Positions 44,183-54,298 of a DNA stretch of 64,000 bases are shown here, piece after piece (position 1 is the first letter of the stretch; every line of letters begins with the position of its first letter). The position numbers and the translations under genes are program-made. The notes beneath the pieces are model-generated. The model was given only the letters and a program-made list of their open reading frames with translations. It was not told the origin of the DNA and did not search any database. This stretch comes from UBA4732 sp963823075 (lineage in GTDB: Bacteria; Planctomycetota; Planctomycetia; Gemmatales; Gemmataceae): contig CAWGKE010000001.1 in assembly GCA_963823075.1 (NCBI GenBank), positions 1,860,001-1,924,000 of the forward strand, written 5' to 3'.

Positions 44183-47100
44183 TTTACAATCCCTCAAAGC
44201 CGCGGGCAAGACAGTCGCTGAGATTCCTCAGAATGGTTCCATCGCGGATCGCTCGCAGCGGACGAAAGAGGCTTTGAGTGACGGCGTCGATGTGGTATAC
44301 CAGGCGGCTTTGCTAGGCGAAAATTGGGGAGGCTATGCCGACTTCCTCGTCAAAACAAGCCGGCCGTCGCCCTTGGGAGCATTCAGCTATGAAGTAACAG
44401 ACACCAAGCTGGCCCGGCATCCCAAGGTTGCGCACCTCATTCAGCTGGGCGTTTATTCCAATCTTCTGGCCAATCGCCAGGGCACGACGCCAGAGCAGTC
44501 TCACCTTGTCCTCGGTGACCGCAGCCAGGTCAGCTTTTTAGTCCGCGACTTCGCCTCCTACATTCGCCACGCCCAGCAACGACTTCAGGACTTCGCTGCT
44601 TCACCACCTGCTGATTCTTATCCAGAACCGTGTGCCCATTGCTCGACGTGCCACTGGCAGGAAACCTGCACCGCGAAATGGGTGAAAGATGACCATTTGA
44701 GCTTGGTGGCCAACCTCCAACGATCCCAAGCAGCCAAGCTAGAGCGGGCAGGGGTGCAAACCGTCGCCAAGTTGGCCGCTCTGTCAGCCGAAACCCGCAT
44801 CCCTGACTTGAATCCCCAGGTGCTTCAACGATTACGCGCTCAGGCCGTTCTCCAGGAACATAAACGACAGACCGGCGAAAACAAATTCGAGCTGCTCGAC
44901 TCAGAACCGGGCCGCGGCTTTTCACGCTTGCCCAGGCCCGATCCAGGCGATCTGTTTTTTGACATGGAGGGCGATCCGCTATACCCGGAGGGCCTTGAAT
45001 ACTTGTTCGGCCTGTGCTCTTGGAAGGGCGGCCAACTGGCATTCACGGCCTTCTGGCGCACGACCACCAGGAGGAACGCGCCACGTTCGGCCAGTTCATG
45101 GCTTTCCTGTCCAGCCATTTGGCCGCCCATCCCGGGGCCTACATCTACCACTATAACCACTACGAAACCACTGCTCTAAAGCGACTTGCCTGCCGCTACG
45201 CCGTCGCCGAGCATCAGCTGGACGACCTACTGCGCCGCAGGAAGTTCCTTGATCTCTACCAGGTTGTCCGCGAGGCCGTCCGTGTGTCCGAACCCGCCTA
45301 CTCGATCAAAAATCTCGAAGCCTTCTACATGGGCAAACGCCAAGGTGAAGTAGCGACGGCGGGCGACAGCATTGTCGTTTACAACCGCTGGCGCGAGGAG
45401 GGCCAACCCCAGCTCTTGAAACAAATCGCGGACTACAACGAGGTCGATTGCATCTCAACCGCCAAGCTCCGAGACTGGCTCCTGACGCACCGTGCAGGGA
45501 GCATCGCCTGGTTTGACGGGCCGCCGGCACCAAGTAAAACCGACGCTGCCGCAGACAAAAAAGCGGCTCGGGTGGAGCGTGAAGCCCGGTACGCCGACTA
45601 TCAGAGACGGCTCATGGAAGCAGCGACTGACGGAGAAGGCGATTACCGCTGTCACCTTGCCGACCTGCTCGAATTCCACGCCCGCGAGGGGAGGCCGCAA
45701 TGGTGGGAGTTCTTTGACCGGCAAAGCCGATTCTTAGATGAATTGCTCGACGACACGGAATGCCTTGCCGGCCTGACGCTGACGGGGCGTCCCGAGCCAC
45801 TAAAGAAATCCCTTCTCCATACCTTCCGGTTCCCGGCCCAGGAGACCAAGCGAAAGGCCGGCGACCAAGTCGTTGACGTGGCAACACTGATGCCTGCCGG
45901 CACTATCGAGCAACTCGACGAAGCAAAGCTGGTCGTGGGCATCAAGCGGGGCGTCAAAAGCGGTCCACTGCCTGAAAACCTCAACATCGGACCTGGAGGG
46001 CCAATCAGCACCGATGCCCTGCGAGAAGCGATCTATCGCTTTGCCGAGGATGTTCTTGCCGACAAGAACAGCTATCCTGTGATCCACGACATCCTGAGCA
46101 AAGCCTTGCCCCGAATCCGGGGCCTCGCTGAAGGGCAACCTATCGTTAGCGGTGAGGACTTGCTCACGGCGACCACAGAAGCCGTGGCTAGCCTTACCGA
46201 TTCGTACCTGTTCATCCAGGGGCCGCCAGGCGCCGGGAAGACCCACACCAGCGCCCATGTTATCGTCGAGCTGATCCGCCGGGGCAAGAAGGTAGGGGTC
46301 GCGGCCAACTCGCACAAGGCCATCCACAACTTACTCGACATGGTCGACGACATGGCCGAAAAGCGCGGCGTCAGCTTTCTGGGAATCAAGAAATCGTCCG
46401 CAGGCAATGACGAGTCGATGTACGATGGGCGTTTCATCCGCAGCGAAGAGAAAAGTGAAAGCATCAGTCTGGATGCCCCTTTGTTGGCGGGGAGCGCTTG
46501 GCTATTTGCTCATGAACGATTCGACCGGCATCTCGATTACCTGTTCATCGATGAGGCCGGTCAGGTTTCCGTTGCAAACGTCGTTGCGATGGGGACTGCC
46601 GCCCGAAACATCGTACTGGTCGGTGACCAGATGCAGCTCGGCCAGCCCATTCAGGGCGTCCATCCGGGCCAAGCTGGCTTGTCGATTCTCAACTTCCTGC
46701 TCGGCGACCAGGCCACGGTCGCTCCCAACCGCGGCATTTTCCTCAACACCACGCGGCGGCTGCATACGTCCGTGTGCCGCTGTATTTCCGAGGCGTTCTA
46801 TGAAGGCCGACTTGCTGCCGATGGTGAGAATGCGAAGCGTCGCTTGATTTTCGAGTCACCGATCAACGGCATCGCACCCACAGGCATTCACTTTGTCCCC
46901 GTCACCCACTCAGGTTGCTCGCAGAAAAGCGAAGAAGAGGGCAGCGTAATCAAAGCCTACTATGAGCAATTAGTGGGGCAGCAATTTCAGGACAAGAACG
47001 GATCGGTTCGGGTGATGTCGGCCAACGACATCCTTGTCGTCAGCCCCTATAACGTCCAGGTCAACCACCTGAAGTCAGTCCTTCCCGCCGGGGCCAGAGT

Positions 47101-47374
47101 CGGAACAGTCGATAAAATCCAGGGGCAAGAAGCACCGGTCGTTCTGGTTTCGATGGCTACCTCGGATGCCGAATGCCTTCCCCGCGACATCGAGTTCCTG
47201 TTCAGCGCGAATCGTCTCAACGTCGCTTTGTCGCGCGCCCAATGCCTGGCAGTGGTGGCCGCCAGCCCAAAACTTCTGGCAACACCTTGCAGGACCATCA
47301 ATCAGTTGAGACTGGTAAACAAACTTTGTCAACTTGTCGAATTTGCGACGGATGCGGGAAAGGTGGCAATGTGA
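44183..47374 (+). pseudogene. TM0106-family RecB-like nuclease / RNase H-like / SF1 helicase, 5' truncated and frameshifted
   Basis: The first codons after the IS read YLQSLKAAGKTVAEI; the family N-terminus (roughly 70 residues) is gone. Seen in order: Cas4/RecB-like nuclease (YEVTDTKLARHP; four-cysteine cluster CAHCSTCHWQETC), an RNase H-like exonuclease (LFFDMEGDPLYP, ADYNEVDCISTAKL) and an SF1 helicase (Walker A GPPGAGKTHTSAHV, FIDEAGQVSV, late motif FSANRLNVALSRAQ). A one-base loss at 45055-45056 shifts the frame; adding one G restores AFTAFWAHDHQEE. Probably a genome-defence or repair enzyme, now inactive at its 5' end. Confidence 0.85.
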
Positions 47375-47872
47375 CGGTATTCCCGAACCCCGTCAAGGTG
47401 TCGATCCGGAAAGGGCCCCTCCAGTCCACCGGCACCACCCAGCCTTTCTTTCTACTCCATCCGTAGCCTGGCAGGGGCCAATCGGTGGGCTGCCGCAGTC
47501 GGGCCATCCATGACCCTTGGTGCGGCAGCCTCTCCTGTGTCTGATTGCCGAAACCTTCCCATAAGCCTTCCTGCATCGCTGATGCGCATTTCTGCACAGA
47601 CGGTGCCCGAGCAGTCCTGCCGGGAGGGGCCGGACGCGCGATAACGCCGTCGGAGCATGGCGACGTGTGTCTGTGCAGGAAAGTGCTGACATGACGGCAA
47701 GCAAGCCAACGCGGCAGTGTATGAGGACATTCCGCCGGTAGGCTTTGACAACGCCCCCTCCCAGGACTATAGCTGGCCCGTTTATTCAGGCAAATGGGGC
47801 CAGCAGCATGGCACAGCGCAGACCGAATTTCTCCGATGAAAGCCCCGCTGATGCCAGGCATCCTGCCGGCCG
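47375..47872. other. Intergenic stretch without a supported gene
   Basis: About 500 bases after the helicase. Only weak short frames; no terminator, repeat or RNA gene was recognised. Confidence 0.45.
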
Positions 47873-49297
47873 GTGACTGACACGGCGCATGAAATGAGCA
47901 GGGACCGGCGAGCCGACGATCTGACTCCGCCCAAGGGCCGCCAGGCGCGGCCGCCGGCCCGGCACGATAGCCAGGAAGAGCCTCGCGGACGCCAGTGGTG
48001 CAGTTCGATTCCCCAGGTTGCCAGCGAGGACATCATCGACATCGGCAATGGGCGCGATGCCCACTTCCGCCGCGACCGCCGCTTTGCCCAGGTGCAGGTG
48101 ACGTTCACCGCGCCAGAAGGCGTTGACCCAGACCCGGGTCGTGAACTGACCGACCAGTTCAAGGAGCTTGGGTGGACATGGTGGCCGACTGAACCAGGCA
48201 AACCGTGGATTTACCAGCTCGACCATTCCAGCGAGGATGATCCCACCGCCCGCGGAGACAGCCGCGACGTGCTGCACGAGCTGTTCCTGATAATCATCCA
48301 GGAGTACCGGCACAAGCGCGGAATGCCGCCGACCATCGGCTGGGCGAGCCTGGCCGAAAGCGACAAGGCCCCGAGCGCCGACTACCGCGCGCTTTCCGGC
48401 AGTCCCTTGGCCGATCAGGCCGCCACATTTGGCGAAAAACAAATGCTCCCGTCAGCAGCGAAAGAAACACGGGCGGGCGGCGGGGCGGCCGAACAGGCGA
48501 TAGAGATGCTCGACGCCTTCGCCAGCGTGGGTGCGGAGCGGTTTGACCTTACCTTTACCGACATCGCCGGCGACAAGGTGGCCTTCCGCAGCAGCCAGCC
48601 CCTCGGGCAGCTGCGAGCCGCGATGCCGAGGATTCTCGCGCACGCGGAGAAAAGGCAGCGCAACGTCATCATCCGGCCCCGCGGGCCCGTGGTCCAGCTC
48701 GATGACCTCGATGATGCCGCCGTGGAAAAGCTGCGGCCGGCGTCGTTTTTGGTCCTACGCACCAGCCGCGGCAACTACCAGGCGTGGGTCGCCGTCGCCG
48801 ATGCCGACGAGGACTTTGCCCGCCGGCTGCGGAAAGGCGCCGGGGCTGACCTGACCGCATCAGGAGCTACCCGCGTCAGCGGCAGCCTGAATTTCAAGGA
48901 CAAGTACGCGCCCGACTTCCCGCGCGTCGAAACAGTCCAAAGCAGCCCCGGCAGGGTAGCGACGCGAGCAGAACTGGAGGCCCTCGGCGTTGTAGCACCA
49001 GAGGAAATACCAACACCTGCCGTGATCCGTGGCCATCGCACGGGCCCCCGCGGATGGCCGAGCTACCGGCGCTGCCTGGAGGGCGCCCCGGAGAAAGAAG
49101 GCGGCCGGCGGGATCGCAGTCTCGCGGATTTTACCTTCTGCAAGATCGCCATCGACTGGGGCTGGGCCGTCGAGGAGACCGCCAAACGCCTGATGCAGGA
49201 AAGCGGCAAGGCGCAGGAGAACGGCGAAGGCTACGCCCTCCGCACGGCGCGGAGGGCCGCCGAGGCGAGCGCGCGGCGCGGTGAGCAGCGTCGGTGA
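47873..49297 (+). CDS. RepB-type DNA primase of plasmids
   Basis: 474 residues at most. The C-terminal two thirds carry the RepB-primase pattern: NVIIRPRGPVVQLDDLDDAA, FLVLRTSRGNYQAWVAVAD, GATRVSGSLNFKDKY and FTFCKIAIDWGWAVEETA. The N-terminal 150 residues are less conserved and include HELFLIIIQEYRHKRGMPP. It would prime plasmid replication or transferred strands. The start is uncertain (GTG at 47873 or ATG at 47894); neither has a strong site. Confidence 0.75.
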   Translation: MTDTAHEMSRDRRADDLTPPKGRQARPPARHDSQEEPRGRQWCSSIPQVASEDIIDIGNGRDAHFRRDRRFAQVQVTFTAPEGVDPDPGRELTDQFKELGWTWWPTEPGKPWIYQLDHSSEDDPTARGDSRDVLHELFLIIIQEYRHKRGMPPTIGWASLAESDKAPSADYRALSGSPLADQAATFGEKQMLPSAAKETRAGGGAAEQAIEMLDAFASVGAERFDLTFTDIAGDKVAFRSSQPLGQLRAAMPRILAHAEKRQRNVIIRPRGPVVQLDDLDDAAVEKLRPASFLVLRTSRGNYQAWVAVADADEDFARRLRKGAGADLTASGATRVSGSLNFKDKYAPDFPRVETVQSSPGRVATRAELEALGVVAPEEIPTPAVIRGHRTGPRGWPSYRRCLEGAPEKEGGRRDRSLADFTFCKIAIDWGWAVEETAKRLMQESGKAQENGEGYALRTARRAAEASARRGEQRR

Positions 49298-49489
49298 GCA
49301 ATACGCCACCTGAGCCATCAGGACCCGGGGAGCTGCGACAGTGGTGGTTGTATAGCGGTCAAGCGCTTCCGGTCCCGCGGTAAGCCATCGTCTCACTGTC
49401 ACAGAACTGTCACTGTTGCGAACCTCCGGCAGCGGATATAGGTTTCGGATTATCAAAGTTTCTATTGGCATGGAGGCAAAGCAGGGACG
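49298..49489. other. Short promoter-containing gap
   Basis: Less than 200 bases, with an AT-richer stretch (GGATTATCAAAGTTTCTATT) before the sigma-like gene. A promoter is likely, but no clear -35/-10 pair was fixed. Confidence 0.3.
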
Positions 49490-50506
49490 GTGACGGCGGA
49501 CAGTGACGTTTTCTACGGCTTCGTGTTTGAAGGCAAAGACTATCCGCCGGAGCGCGTGGAAGAGGCGACACGTGCGGTGCAGCCACAGCTCAACAGCGGC
49601 GAGCTACGCCGGGTCAACGAGGCCCTGCTAGCGCGGTTGGAGGAAGCCAAGGAGATACGCCAGGGGAAAACGAAGAAGGAGCTGCTGGACGATCCCGCTG
49701 TCAGCGTGCTGGTCAATACGCTGGTACTGGCCAATAAAGCCTGGATCATCACCGTCATCGCCAGAAACATCAACAGCCGTCCACACCTGCGCGGCTCATC
49801 CGTCGAGGAACTGTTTTCCACCGCCTTGACCGGGGGAGGGGCCGTCGGCGGAGTGATGAACGCCGTCCTGGAATACGACTATGAGGCGTGCAGCGTGGCG
49901 GCGTTCAGCCACTACCTGGCCAGGGCGATCAACAACGCCCTCCTGTTGACGCGCAAGCAAGACAAGGCGTTTCGGCGGGTCGAAGCGCGGACAGGCCCGT
50001 TCCGCGATCCCGACGAGGAGGGGGCGGGCCGAGCATGGGTAGACCGAACGGCATCGCCGCCGGAAGCGGCGGCCATTGACCACGAGCTGCTGCAGGTGGT
50101 GCAAAGCGTCATTCCCCGTCTGCCCTCGCCGCAACAGCGCCGGACGGCCGCCTGGATGATCGACCGCATCCTGACCACCGGGGAGTGGCCTATGGCCCGC
50201 GAGGCCGCTCAGATACAGCGCCCGCGCGTGTCCCGTGAACGGGGGCGCCAGATCATGGAAGCGACTGTGGACAGCATCCGCCGGCAGATCGAGGCCGAGT
50301 ACCCGCAACTGGCCGAACAGGGCATAAACGGCTGGGAGGAATTCAAGGCCGCCTTTCCCGACAACCGCGCGGACCAGCCCGGGCGGTTGAGGGCAGCAGG
50401 GAATGCAGAAGGTGAGTTCCGCGAAACCCGCATAACCGGCAGGTCTTTCCTTGCCCAGCCAGCTTTCCCGCCCTTCCTTGCTTGGCGCGGCCCATCGTGC
50501 GGGTAG
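49490..50506 (+). CDS. Element-borne sigma-70-like protein
   Basis: 338 residues. Central NINSRPHLRGSSVEELFSTA and AVLEYDYEACSVAAFSHYLA, then RAINNALL, follow the order of sigma region 2 (ED-L-x-x-G ... kFDp..g..FsTYa...Ir.ai). A C-terminal region with LPSPQQRRTAAWMIDRIL and VSRERGRQIMEATVDSIRRQ resembles region 4. The match is weak in places, so it may be a degenerate sigma or a related DNA-binding protein. Starts at GTG. The role could be to drive element genes; that is inference. Confidence 0.6.
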   Translation: MTADSDVFYGFVFEGKDYPPERVEEATRAVQPQLNSGELRRVNEALLARLEEAKEIRQGKTKKELLDDPAVSVLVNTLVLANKAWIITVIARNINSRPHLRGSSVEELFSTALTGGGAVGGVMNAVLEYDYEACSVAAFSHYLARAINNALLLTRKQDKAFRRVEARTGPFRDPDEEGAGRAWVDRTASPPEAAAIDHELLQVVQSVIPRLPSPQQRRTAAWMIDRILTTGEWPMAREAAQIQRPRVSRERGRQIMEATVDSIRRQIEAEYPQLAEQGINGWEEFKAAFPDNRADQPGRLRAAGNAEGEFRETRITGRSFLAQPAFPPFLAWRGPSCG

Positions 50507-50532
50507 ACTGTCCGTAAAGGGAGGTCCACCCG

Positions 50533-50943
50533 ATGGCGAAGCCACTCGGCCCGAAGTCTCTGCTCATCCGCCAGGCGATCACCGCGCATCCGGATAAGGG
50601 CAACACTGCCATTGCCGAGATGCTGAACGACGCCGACGCGCGAATGGACGACAAGATCAAGGTCACGGCCCAGGATGTAGCGGCCCAAAAGCAGGCCATG
50701 AAGAAGGCGGGGGCAACGGCTACGCCCGCCCCGGCACCGGCAGCCCCGGCAGCCAAGCCTGCCCGCAAGAAGCCTGGCCGGAAACCGGGGCGGCCAGCTG
50801 CAGCCCCTCAGCCTGCTCCGCCAGCCGCCGCCGCCAGCCCTGTAGACCTGATCGACAAGACGCTCGACCTGGCCCAACAGGCCGGAGGCGTCGCGGCCCT
50901 CAAGCGGCTGGTGGACCGGCTCGCGGACATGCAGCGGTGGTGA
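50533..50943 (+). CDS. Basic AT-hook-bearing small protein
   Basis: 136 residues. The N-terminal helical domain (KSLLIRQAITAHPDKGNTAI, AEMLNDADARM) looks like a small HTH-like unit for a 'protein with no function' family common in planctomycetes. It is followed by an Ala/Pro linker with AT-hook-type KKPGRKPGRP and a C-terminal helix (LKRLVDRLADMQRW). GGGAGGT lies upstream. DNA binding is inferred from the AT-hook. Confidence 0.65.
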   Translation: MAKPLGPKSLLIRQAITAHPDKGNTAIAEMLNDADARMDDKIKVTAQDVAAQKQAMKKAGATATPAPAPAAPAAKPARKKPGRKPGRPAAAPQPAPPAAAASPVDLIDKTLDLAQQAGGVAALKRLVDRLADMQRW

Positions 50944-50964
50944 GTACCACGTTGTCCGCGTTGC

Positions 50965-51952
50965 TTATGGCCGAACGCGGACCTCGAATCTCGTTCTCGT
51001 CGGGTCCACCTCCGACACGATGACTTCTGCCGTTTCACGGTTCGGGGCGCAGGCTGCGGGGCATTCAACGCAGACCTTTTCGGCCGTGGTGAAATCGTCC
51101 GTGGAGCTAAAAACGTGCCGGTGGCTCTGCTCGACCTGAAGGCGGTTGAAGACCTCGGCTTGCTCTTGCGTGAAAAGGGCACGTCCCCGGTCGCAGGGCC
51201 AGTAGGAGCGGAAGAAATTCCGCTCCAGCATCAGAAGGCCGTACTTCGGCGATAGCGGCATGAAGAACTCAACGCCGGGCGAGTTCAGCCCGATACCGCC
51301 GGTTTTGTCGTCAGGAAGGTTGGCGCGTCTCACGACCGGATGATCCGAGGTGTAGAACGGCTTCCCGGTGTCGTTGACCGCGAGCATCCAGATTTTGTTG
51401 ATAAGCCCCGCGGCCACCTGCTCCCACCGTTCCTGGTTGAAGAAAAACTGGCCGTGCATCGCCGAGACGCTGGTTTCCTTTACTTCCGCGATCGGATATA
51501 GCCTTTGCGGCACGTCGGGGAAGCGGTGCCGCATCAAGTCGTCCACCTGGGCCTGGAAGTATTTGCGGCTTAGCTCCATCATCGAATCGCGGTACCGCTT
51601 GGTTCGCATCCACTGGATGGCGACCTGGACCGCGAGCATTTTCCTAAACCCCGGCGGGATGCCCATCGGGGGTCTCCTATCCAGCAGCGCCTCTAGGGTG
51701 GACGCGAGATACCCCTCGATAGCCGCCAGCCCCTTTTCCACGGCCTGAAGGTCGTTCTCGGACGCTCGGTGCTCCGGCTTAATCGCTTCGGGATGGAAGT
51801 CGTAAAAGTACCGTTCTTGAGCCACGTTCCATTCGCTGGCGTCGTACACCCGCTTGGTGTGCTTATCAAACGTCCACACCGTCCCCTTCGCGGGGTCGAT
51901 GAACCGCTTCAGGTAGCACCTGGGTACCGTGTGCTGTCGCTTCGTCTTTTGC
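50965..51952 (-). CDS. DUF4238 protein
   Basis: About 328 residues from MQKTKRQHTVPRCYLKRFID, the diagnostic start of DUF4238 (H-x-V-P-x-x-Y-L-x-x-F). Later DHPVVRRANL and FFMPLSPKYGLLMLERN are also family-like (the 'SDhPv' segment). Function unknown; the family is often found in accessory or defence-rich islands. The internal ATG at 51952 is preferred because GAGGGG lies 7 bases before it. An IS5-like element sits only 40 bases upstream and may have replaced its promoter. Confidence 0.82.
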
Positions 51953-51991
51953 ATTTTGCCGCCCCTCATCTCTGTCCGCTGCGTCATTTTA

Positions 51992-52548
51992 GACTCTGTT
52001 CCTGAAGTCCTAAGCGGCCCGTTTTCGGGGTCGCGGCTTGAACCGGAATCGTTGGCTGCGCACTCGTCGCGTTGGCCGCAACCGGCGGAGCATGTGATGA
52101 ATCGCCGCCAGCCTCACTACCGCCTCACTCGACTCGGGCGTATGCTCGTAGTCCTTGCTCAGGCACCGATACCGCCCCAGCCAGGCGAACGTCCGTTCCA
52201 CCACCCAACGCACCTTCAAGGGCTTAAAGCCCGTCACGCCTTCCGGCCGGCTCACCACCACCAAGCGGTACGGCCGCCGGTGCAAACGCAGCCAGGCGTA
52301 GACGGTCTTCCAGGCGGGGAAGTCGTGGGGCAAGGCCCTCCAGGTGCAGCCCTCGCGGGTGCGGTAGAACAGGGCGTTGACGACCCGACGCATATCGGCC
52401 GCCCGGGGGCGACCGCCCGACCAGGCCGGCGGGATGAGCGGCTCGATGACTGCCCACTGAGCGTCCGTCAGGTCACTGGGATAGGGTTTGGGTGTCGGCT
52501 TGCGTTTCATACCCTATTTTACGCGACTCGCCCCTTCTGGAACAGAGT
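51992..52548 (-). mobile_element. Internally deleted IS5-like element
   Basis: 557 bp with terminal inverted repeats (GACTCTGTTCCTGAAG / GACTCTGTTCCAGAAG) and a 3-bp TTA target duplication (51989-51991, 52549-52551). It carries a shortened transposase that lacks the middle. Likely non-autonomous. Confidence 0.88.
52010..52510 (-). pseudogene. IS5-family transposase with central deletion
   Basis: 166 residues. The N-terminal DUF4096-type domain (PYPSDLTDAQWAVIEPLIPP, GCTWRALPHDFPAWKTVYAW) runs directly into the extreme C-terminus (GVTGFKPLKVRWVVERTFAW, LGRYRCLSKDYEH). About 100 residues, including the first catalytic aspartates of the DDE core, are missing, yet the frame stays open. It cannot be catalytically active by itself. 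Confidence 0.85.
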
Positions 52549-52551
52549 CTT

Positions 52552-52963
52552 ATTGCATTTCCCCAAGGGAGACAGCGAGTTGCCGGTGGACGTTCGCGCC
52601 TCTTGCCCTGCAGCCGAAGCACTCACTTCGCGACTGGATACCGCACGGCCCCGACGGTTTGGTCGGCGACGAGATCGGCGAGTGGCAGGAGTAATACCCG
52701 CAGGCGGAAGGCGGAAGCGGCCCAAGCGGAACGGGCCCAGGAGCCGTCGAGGAAGCGACGCGGTACGCTCAAATGATCGAGGCAAGCCGAGCCAAAGGCG
52801 GGAATGGCTCGTGCTAATTTCGTGTCAATTTTTTCGCCCAGGACGGACAACTTCAGCCCAGAGCAGCCTAATTTCGACTAAAGCGGCGTCGCCACAACTT
52901 GCTTGCAGCCAGCGGATTACGTATGATTATCCAGGATTCCCGGCGAATACTGAACATACGCTC
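52552..52963. other. Gap between IS5-like element and tRNA fragment
   Basis: About 410 bases. Short frames such as LRDWIPHGPDGLVGDEIGEW look like gene remnants that I cannot name. Nothing else is supported. Confidence 0.35.
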
Positions 52964-53011
52964 TAACTGACTCTGGATCAGTTAGTCTAGGTTCAAATCC
53001 TAGTTCCCCAG
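52964..53011 (+). tRNA. 3' fragment of tRNA-Gln (CTG), candidate att core
   Basis: Only the 3' part of a tRNA. The anticodon arm is ACTGA-CTCTGGA-TCAGT, with anticodon CTG. A T-arm (TAGGTTCAAATCCTA) and a 3' acceptor strand (TTCCCCA) with a G discriminator follow. The 5' half (a TGGGGAA acceptor and D-arm) is absent upstream. An integrase starts 119 bases downstream. This is best read as an attachment-site core rather than a functional tRNA. Confidence 0.78.
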
Positions 53012-53061
53012 TTTGACTAAACCTAGAAATGCCAGTAGGATACGACGAGGCAACGAAACGG

Positions 53062-53081
53062 CTGGCAACATTCTGGCAACA
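53062..53081 (+). promoter_or_regulatory. Tandem CTGGCAACA repeats, candidate integrase arm sites
   Basis: Two exact CTGGCAACA copies 11 bases apart (53062 and 53073), one helical turn, between the tRNA fragment and the integrase start. Fits arm-type binding sites of a tyrosine recombinase. Confidence 0.45.
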
Positions 53082-53129
53082 GATTCGCGGTGACATTGGG
53101 CTGGCGTTGCCATCCGAAAGGGGCAACCC

Positions 53130-53850
53130 GTGGCCTCCCTCCAACTCCGCAGCGGCTCCTGGCGTGTCATCTTCCGCTATCGCGCCTTGCAGCATTTCGT
53201 CACCATCGGCGAGGTCGAGGAGATCGAAGCCTAGGGCGTAAAAGCCCGGTACGAATACCTCCTGCGGCTGCTCAAGCAGCGGCTGCTGACCATGCCGCCC
53301 GGCATGGACATCGTGACCTTCCTCTGCCATGACGGCAAGCCGCCCGACACTACCAGGGAATCCTCTCCGCCCGACATCACCTTCGCCCAGCTCCGCGACG
53401 GCCACCTCAAGACCATCGGCAACGGGTCAGTAGATAAAAACACTCTGTATATATCTAAAATCCATCTGGCCCACCAGGCCGACACCCTCGGAGAGCGGTT
53501 CCCGATCGTAACCCTTGCCCATGCCGATCTTCAGCGGCATGTCATCCGGCGCTGCGCGGCGAAGACCGTGGCGGCCATCACGATAAAGAAGGAACTGGAC
53601 ACGCTCCGCTCGGCATGGAATTGGGCAAAGCGCATGGGGTACACCCAGGACGAATTCCCCGGTGCCGGACTGGTCTACCCGAAGGGCGAGGAGAAGCTGC
53701 CCTTCATGACGTGGACGGAGATTGAACGCCCATCGCCGCCGGAGGCGACCCGGAGAAATTATGGGAATGCCTTTACCTGCGTGAATCGGAAATCGCCAAG
53801 TTCCTCGACTTCGTTCAGCAACGGAAGGCCCCGGAGCGCCTTGGAAAATG
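53130..53850 (+). pseudogene. Tyrosine-recombinase integrase, decayed
   Basis: Starts GTG with a GAAAGGGG site (MASLQLRSGSWRVIFRYR). The arm-binding and core-binding domains are readable: VTIGEVEEIEA, RYEYLLRLLKQRLLTMPPG, LHADLQRHVIRRC-type segment, ELDTLRSAWNWAKRMGYTQ. Lesions are a TAG codon near 53234, a one-base loss near 53728-53731, and loss of everything after KFLDFVQQRKAPE, so the catalytic domain with the R-H-R-Y residues is gone. The product would be inactive. Confidence 0.8.
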
Positions 53851-54260
53851 GGTAGAGCGCTATGGCGGGGATCAGGCAGACGAGCGGTTCGGCGAAGCGC
53901 CAAATGAAGGCAGCCAGCGGTTTACGTCGCACGTCCACACCGAGAGATTTCAAGGCCCGTGCGACCAAATTCCACCACGGCTGCGGGTCGCCGTGCGACC
54001 ATGAGTAGCGCGGCGGAGAGCCGTACTTTTCCCAGCGGTGGGCTTCGACCAGGTGGTAGATCGACAGCGCCGCCGAGGCCAATGCCCGCCTTCACCATTG
54101 CCAACACGGTTTCGCACTCCACCAGGTTGATCTTGAGCACCCCTGCCAGAAATTTCTCCAGGCCCGTGCTGCCCGCCGCCACGCTGGAAATGAACAGATG
54201 GTCTTCGCTCCCAAGCTGGTCGAGCGAAGCCTGGCCCTGGAAATCGCTTATACTCCGCAT
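53850..54260 (-). pseudogene. Truncated unknown protein joined to the integrase remnant
   Basis: Minus-strand frame MRSISDFQGQASLDQLGSED..., continuing after a shift near 54070 with LASAALSIYHLVEAHRWEKY, SPPRYSWSHGDPQPWWNLVA and FAEPLVCLIPAIALYPFSK. A hydrophobic C-terminal helix suggests membrane association. The frame then runs into the antisense of the integrase at about 53850, so the native C-terminus is lost. I do not recognise the family. Confidence 0.45.
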
Positions 54261-54298
54261 GGTCCGGACTGAGACGTTTCCCCGGCGGCTTCTTGGAC

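Noticed and set aside
52917..53405. 162-codon minus-strand frame ending ...GFEPRLTDPESVRAYVQYS-type sequence
   Set aside because: A known artefact of translating tRNA antisense; it covers the tRNA-Gln fragment.
16000..54000. A complete self-transmissible conjugation system
   Set aside because: A relaxase is present, but no VirB/Tra secretion ATPase, coupling protein or pilus genes were found in the window.
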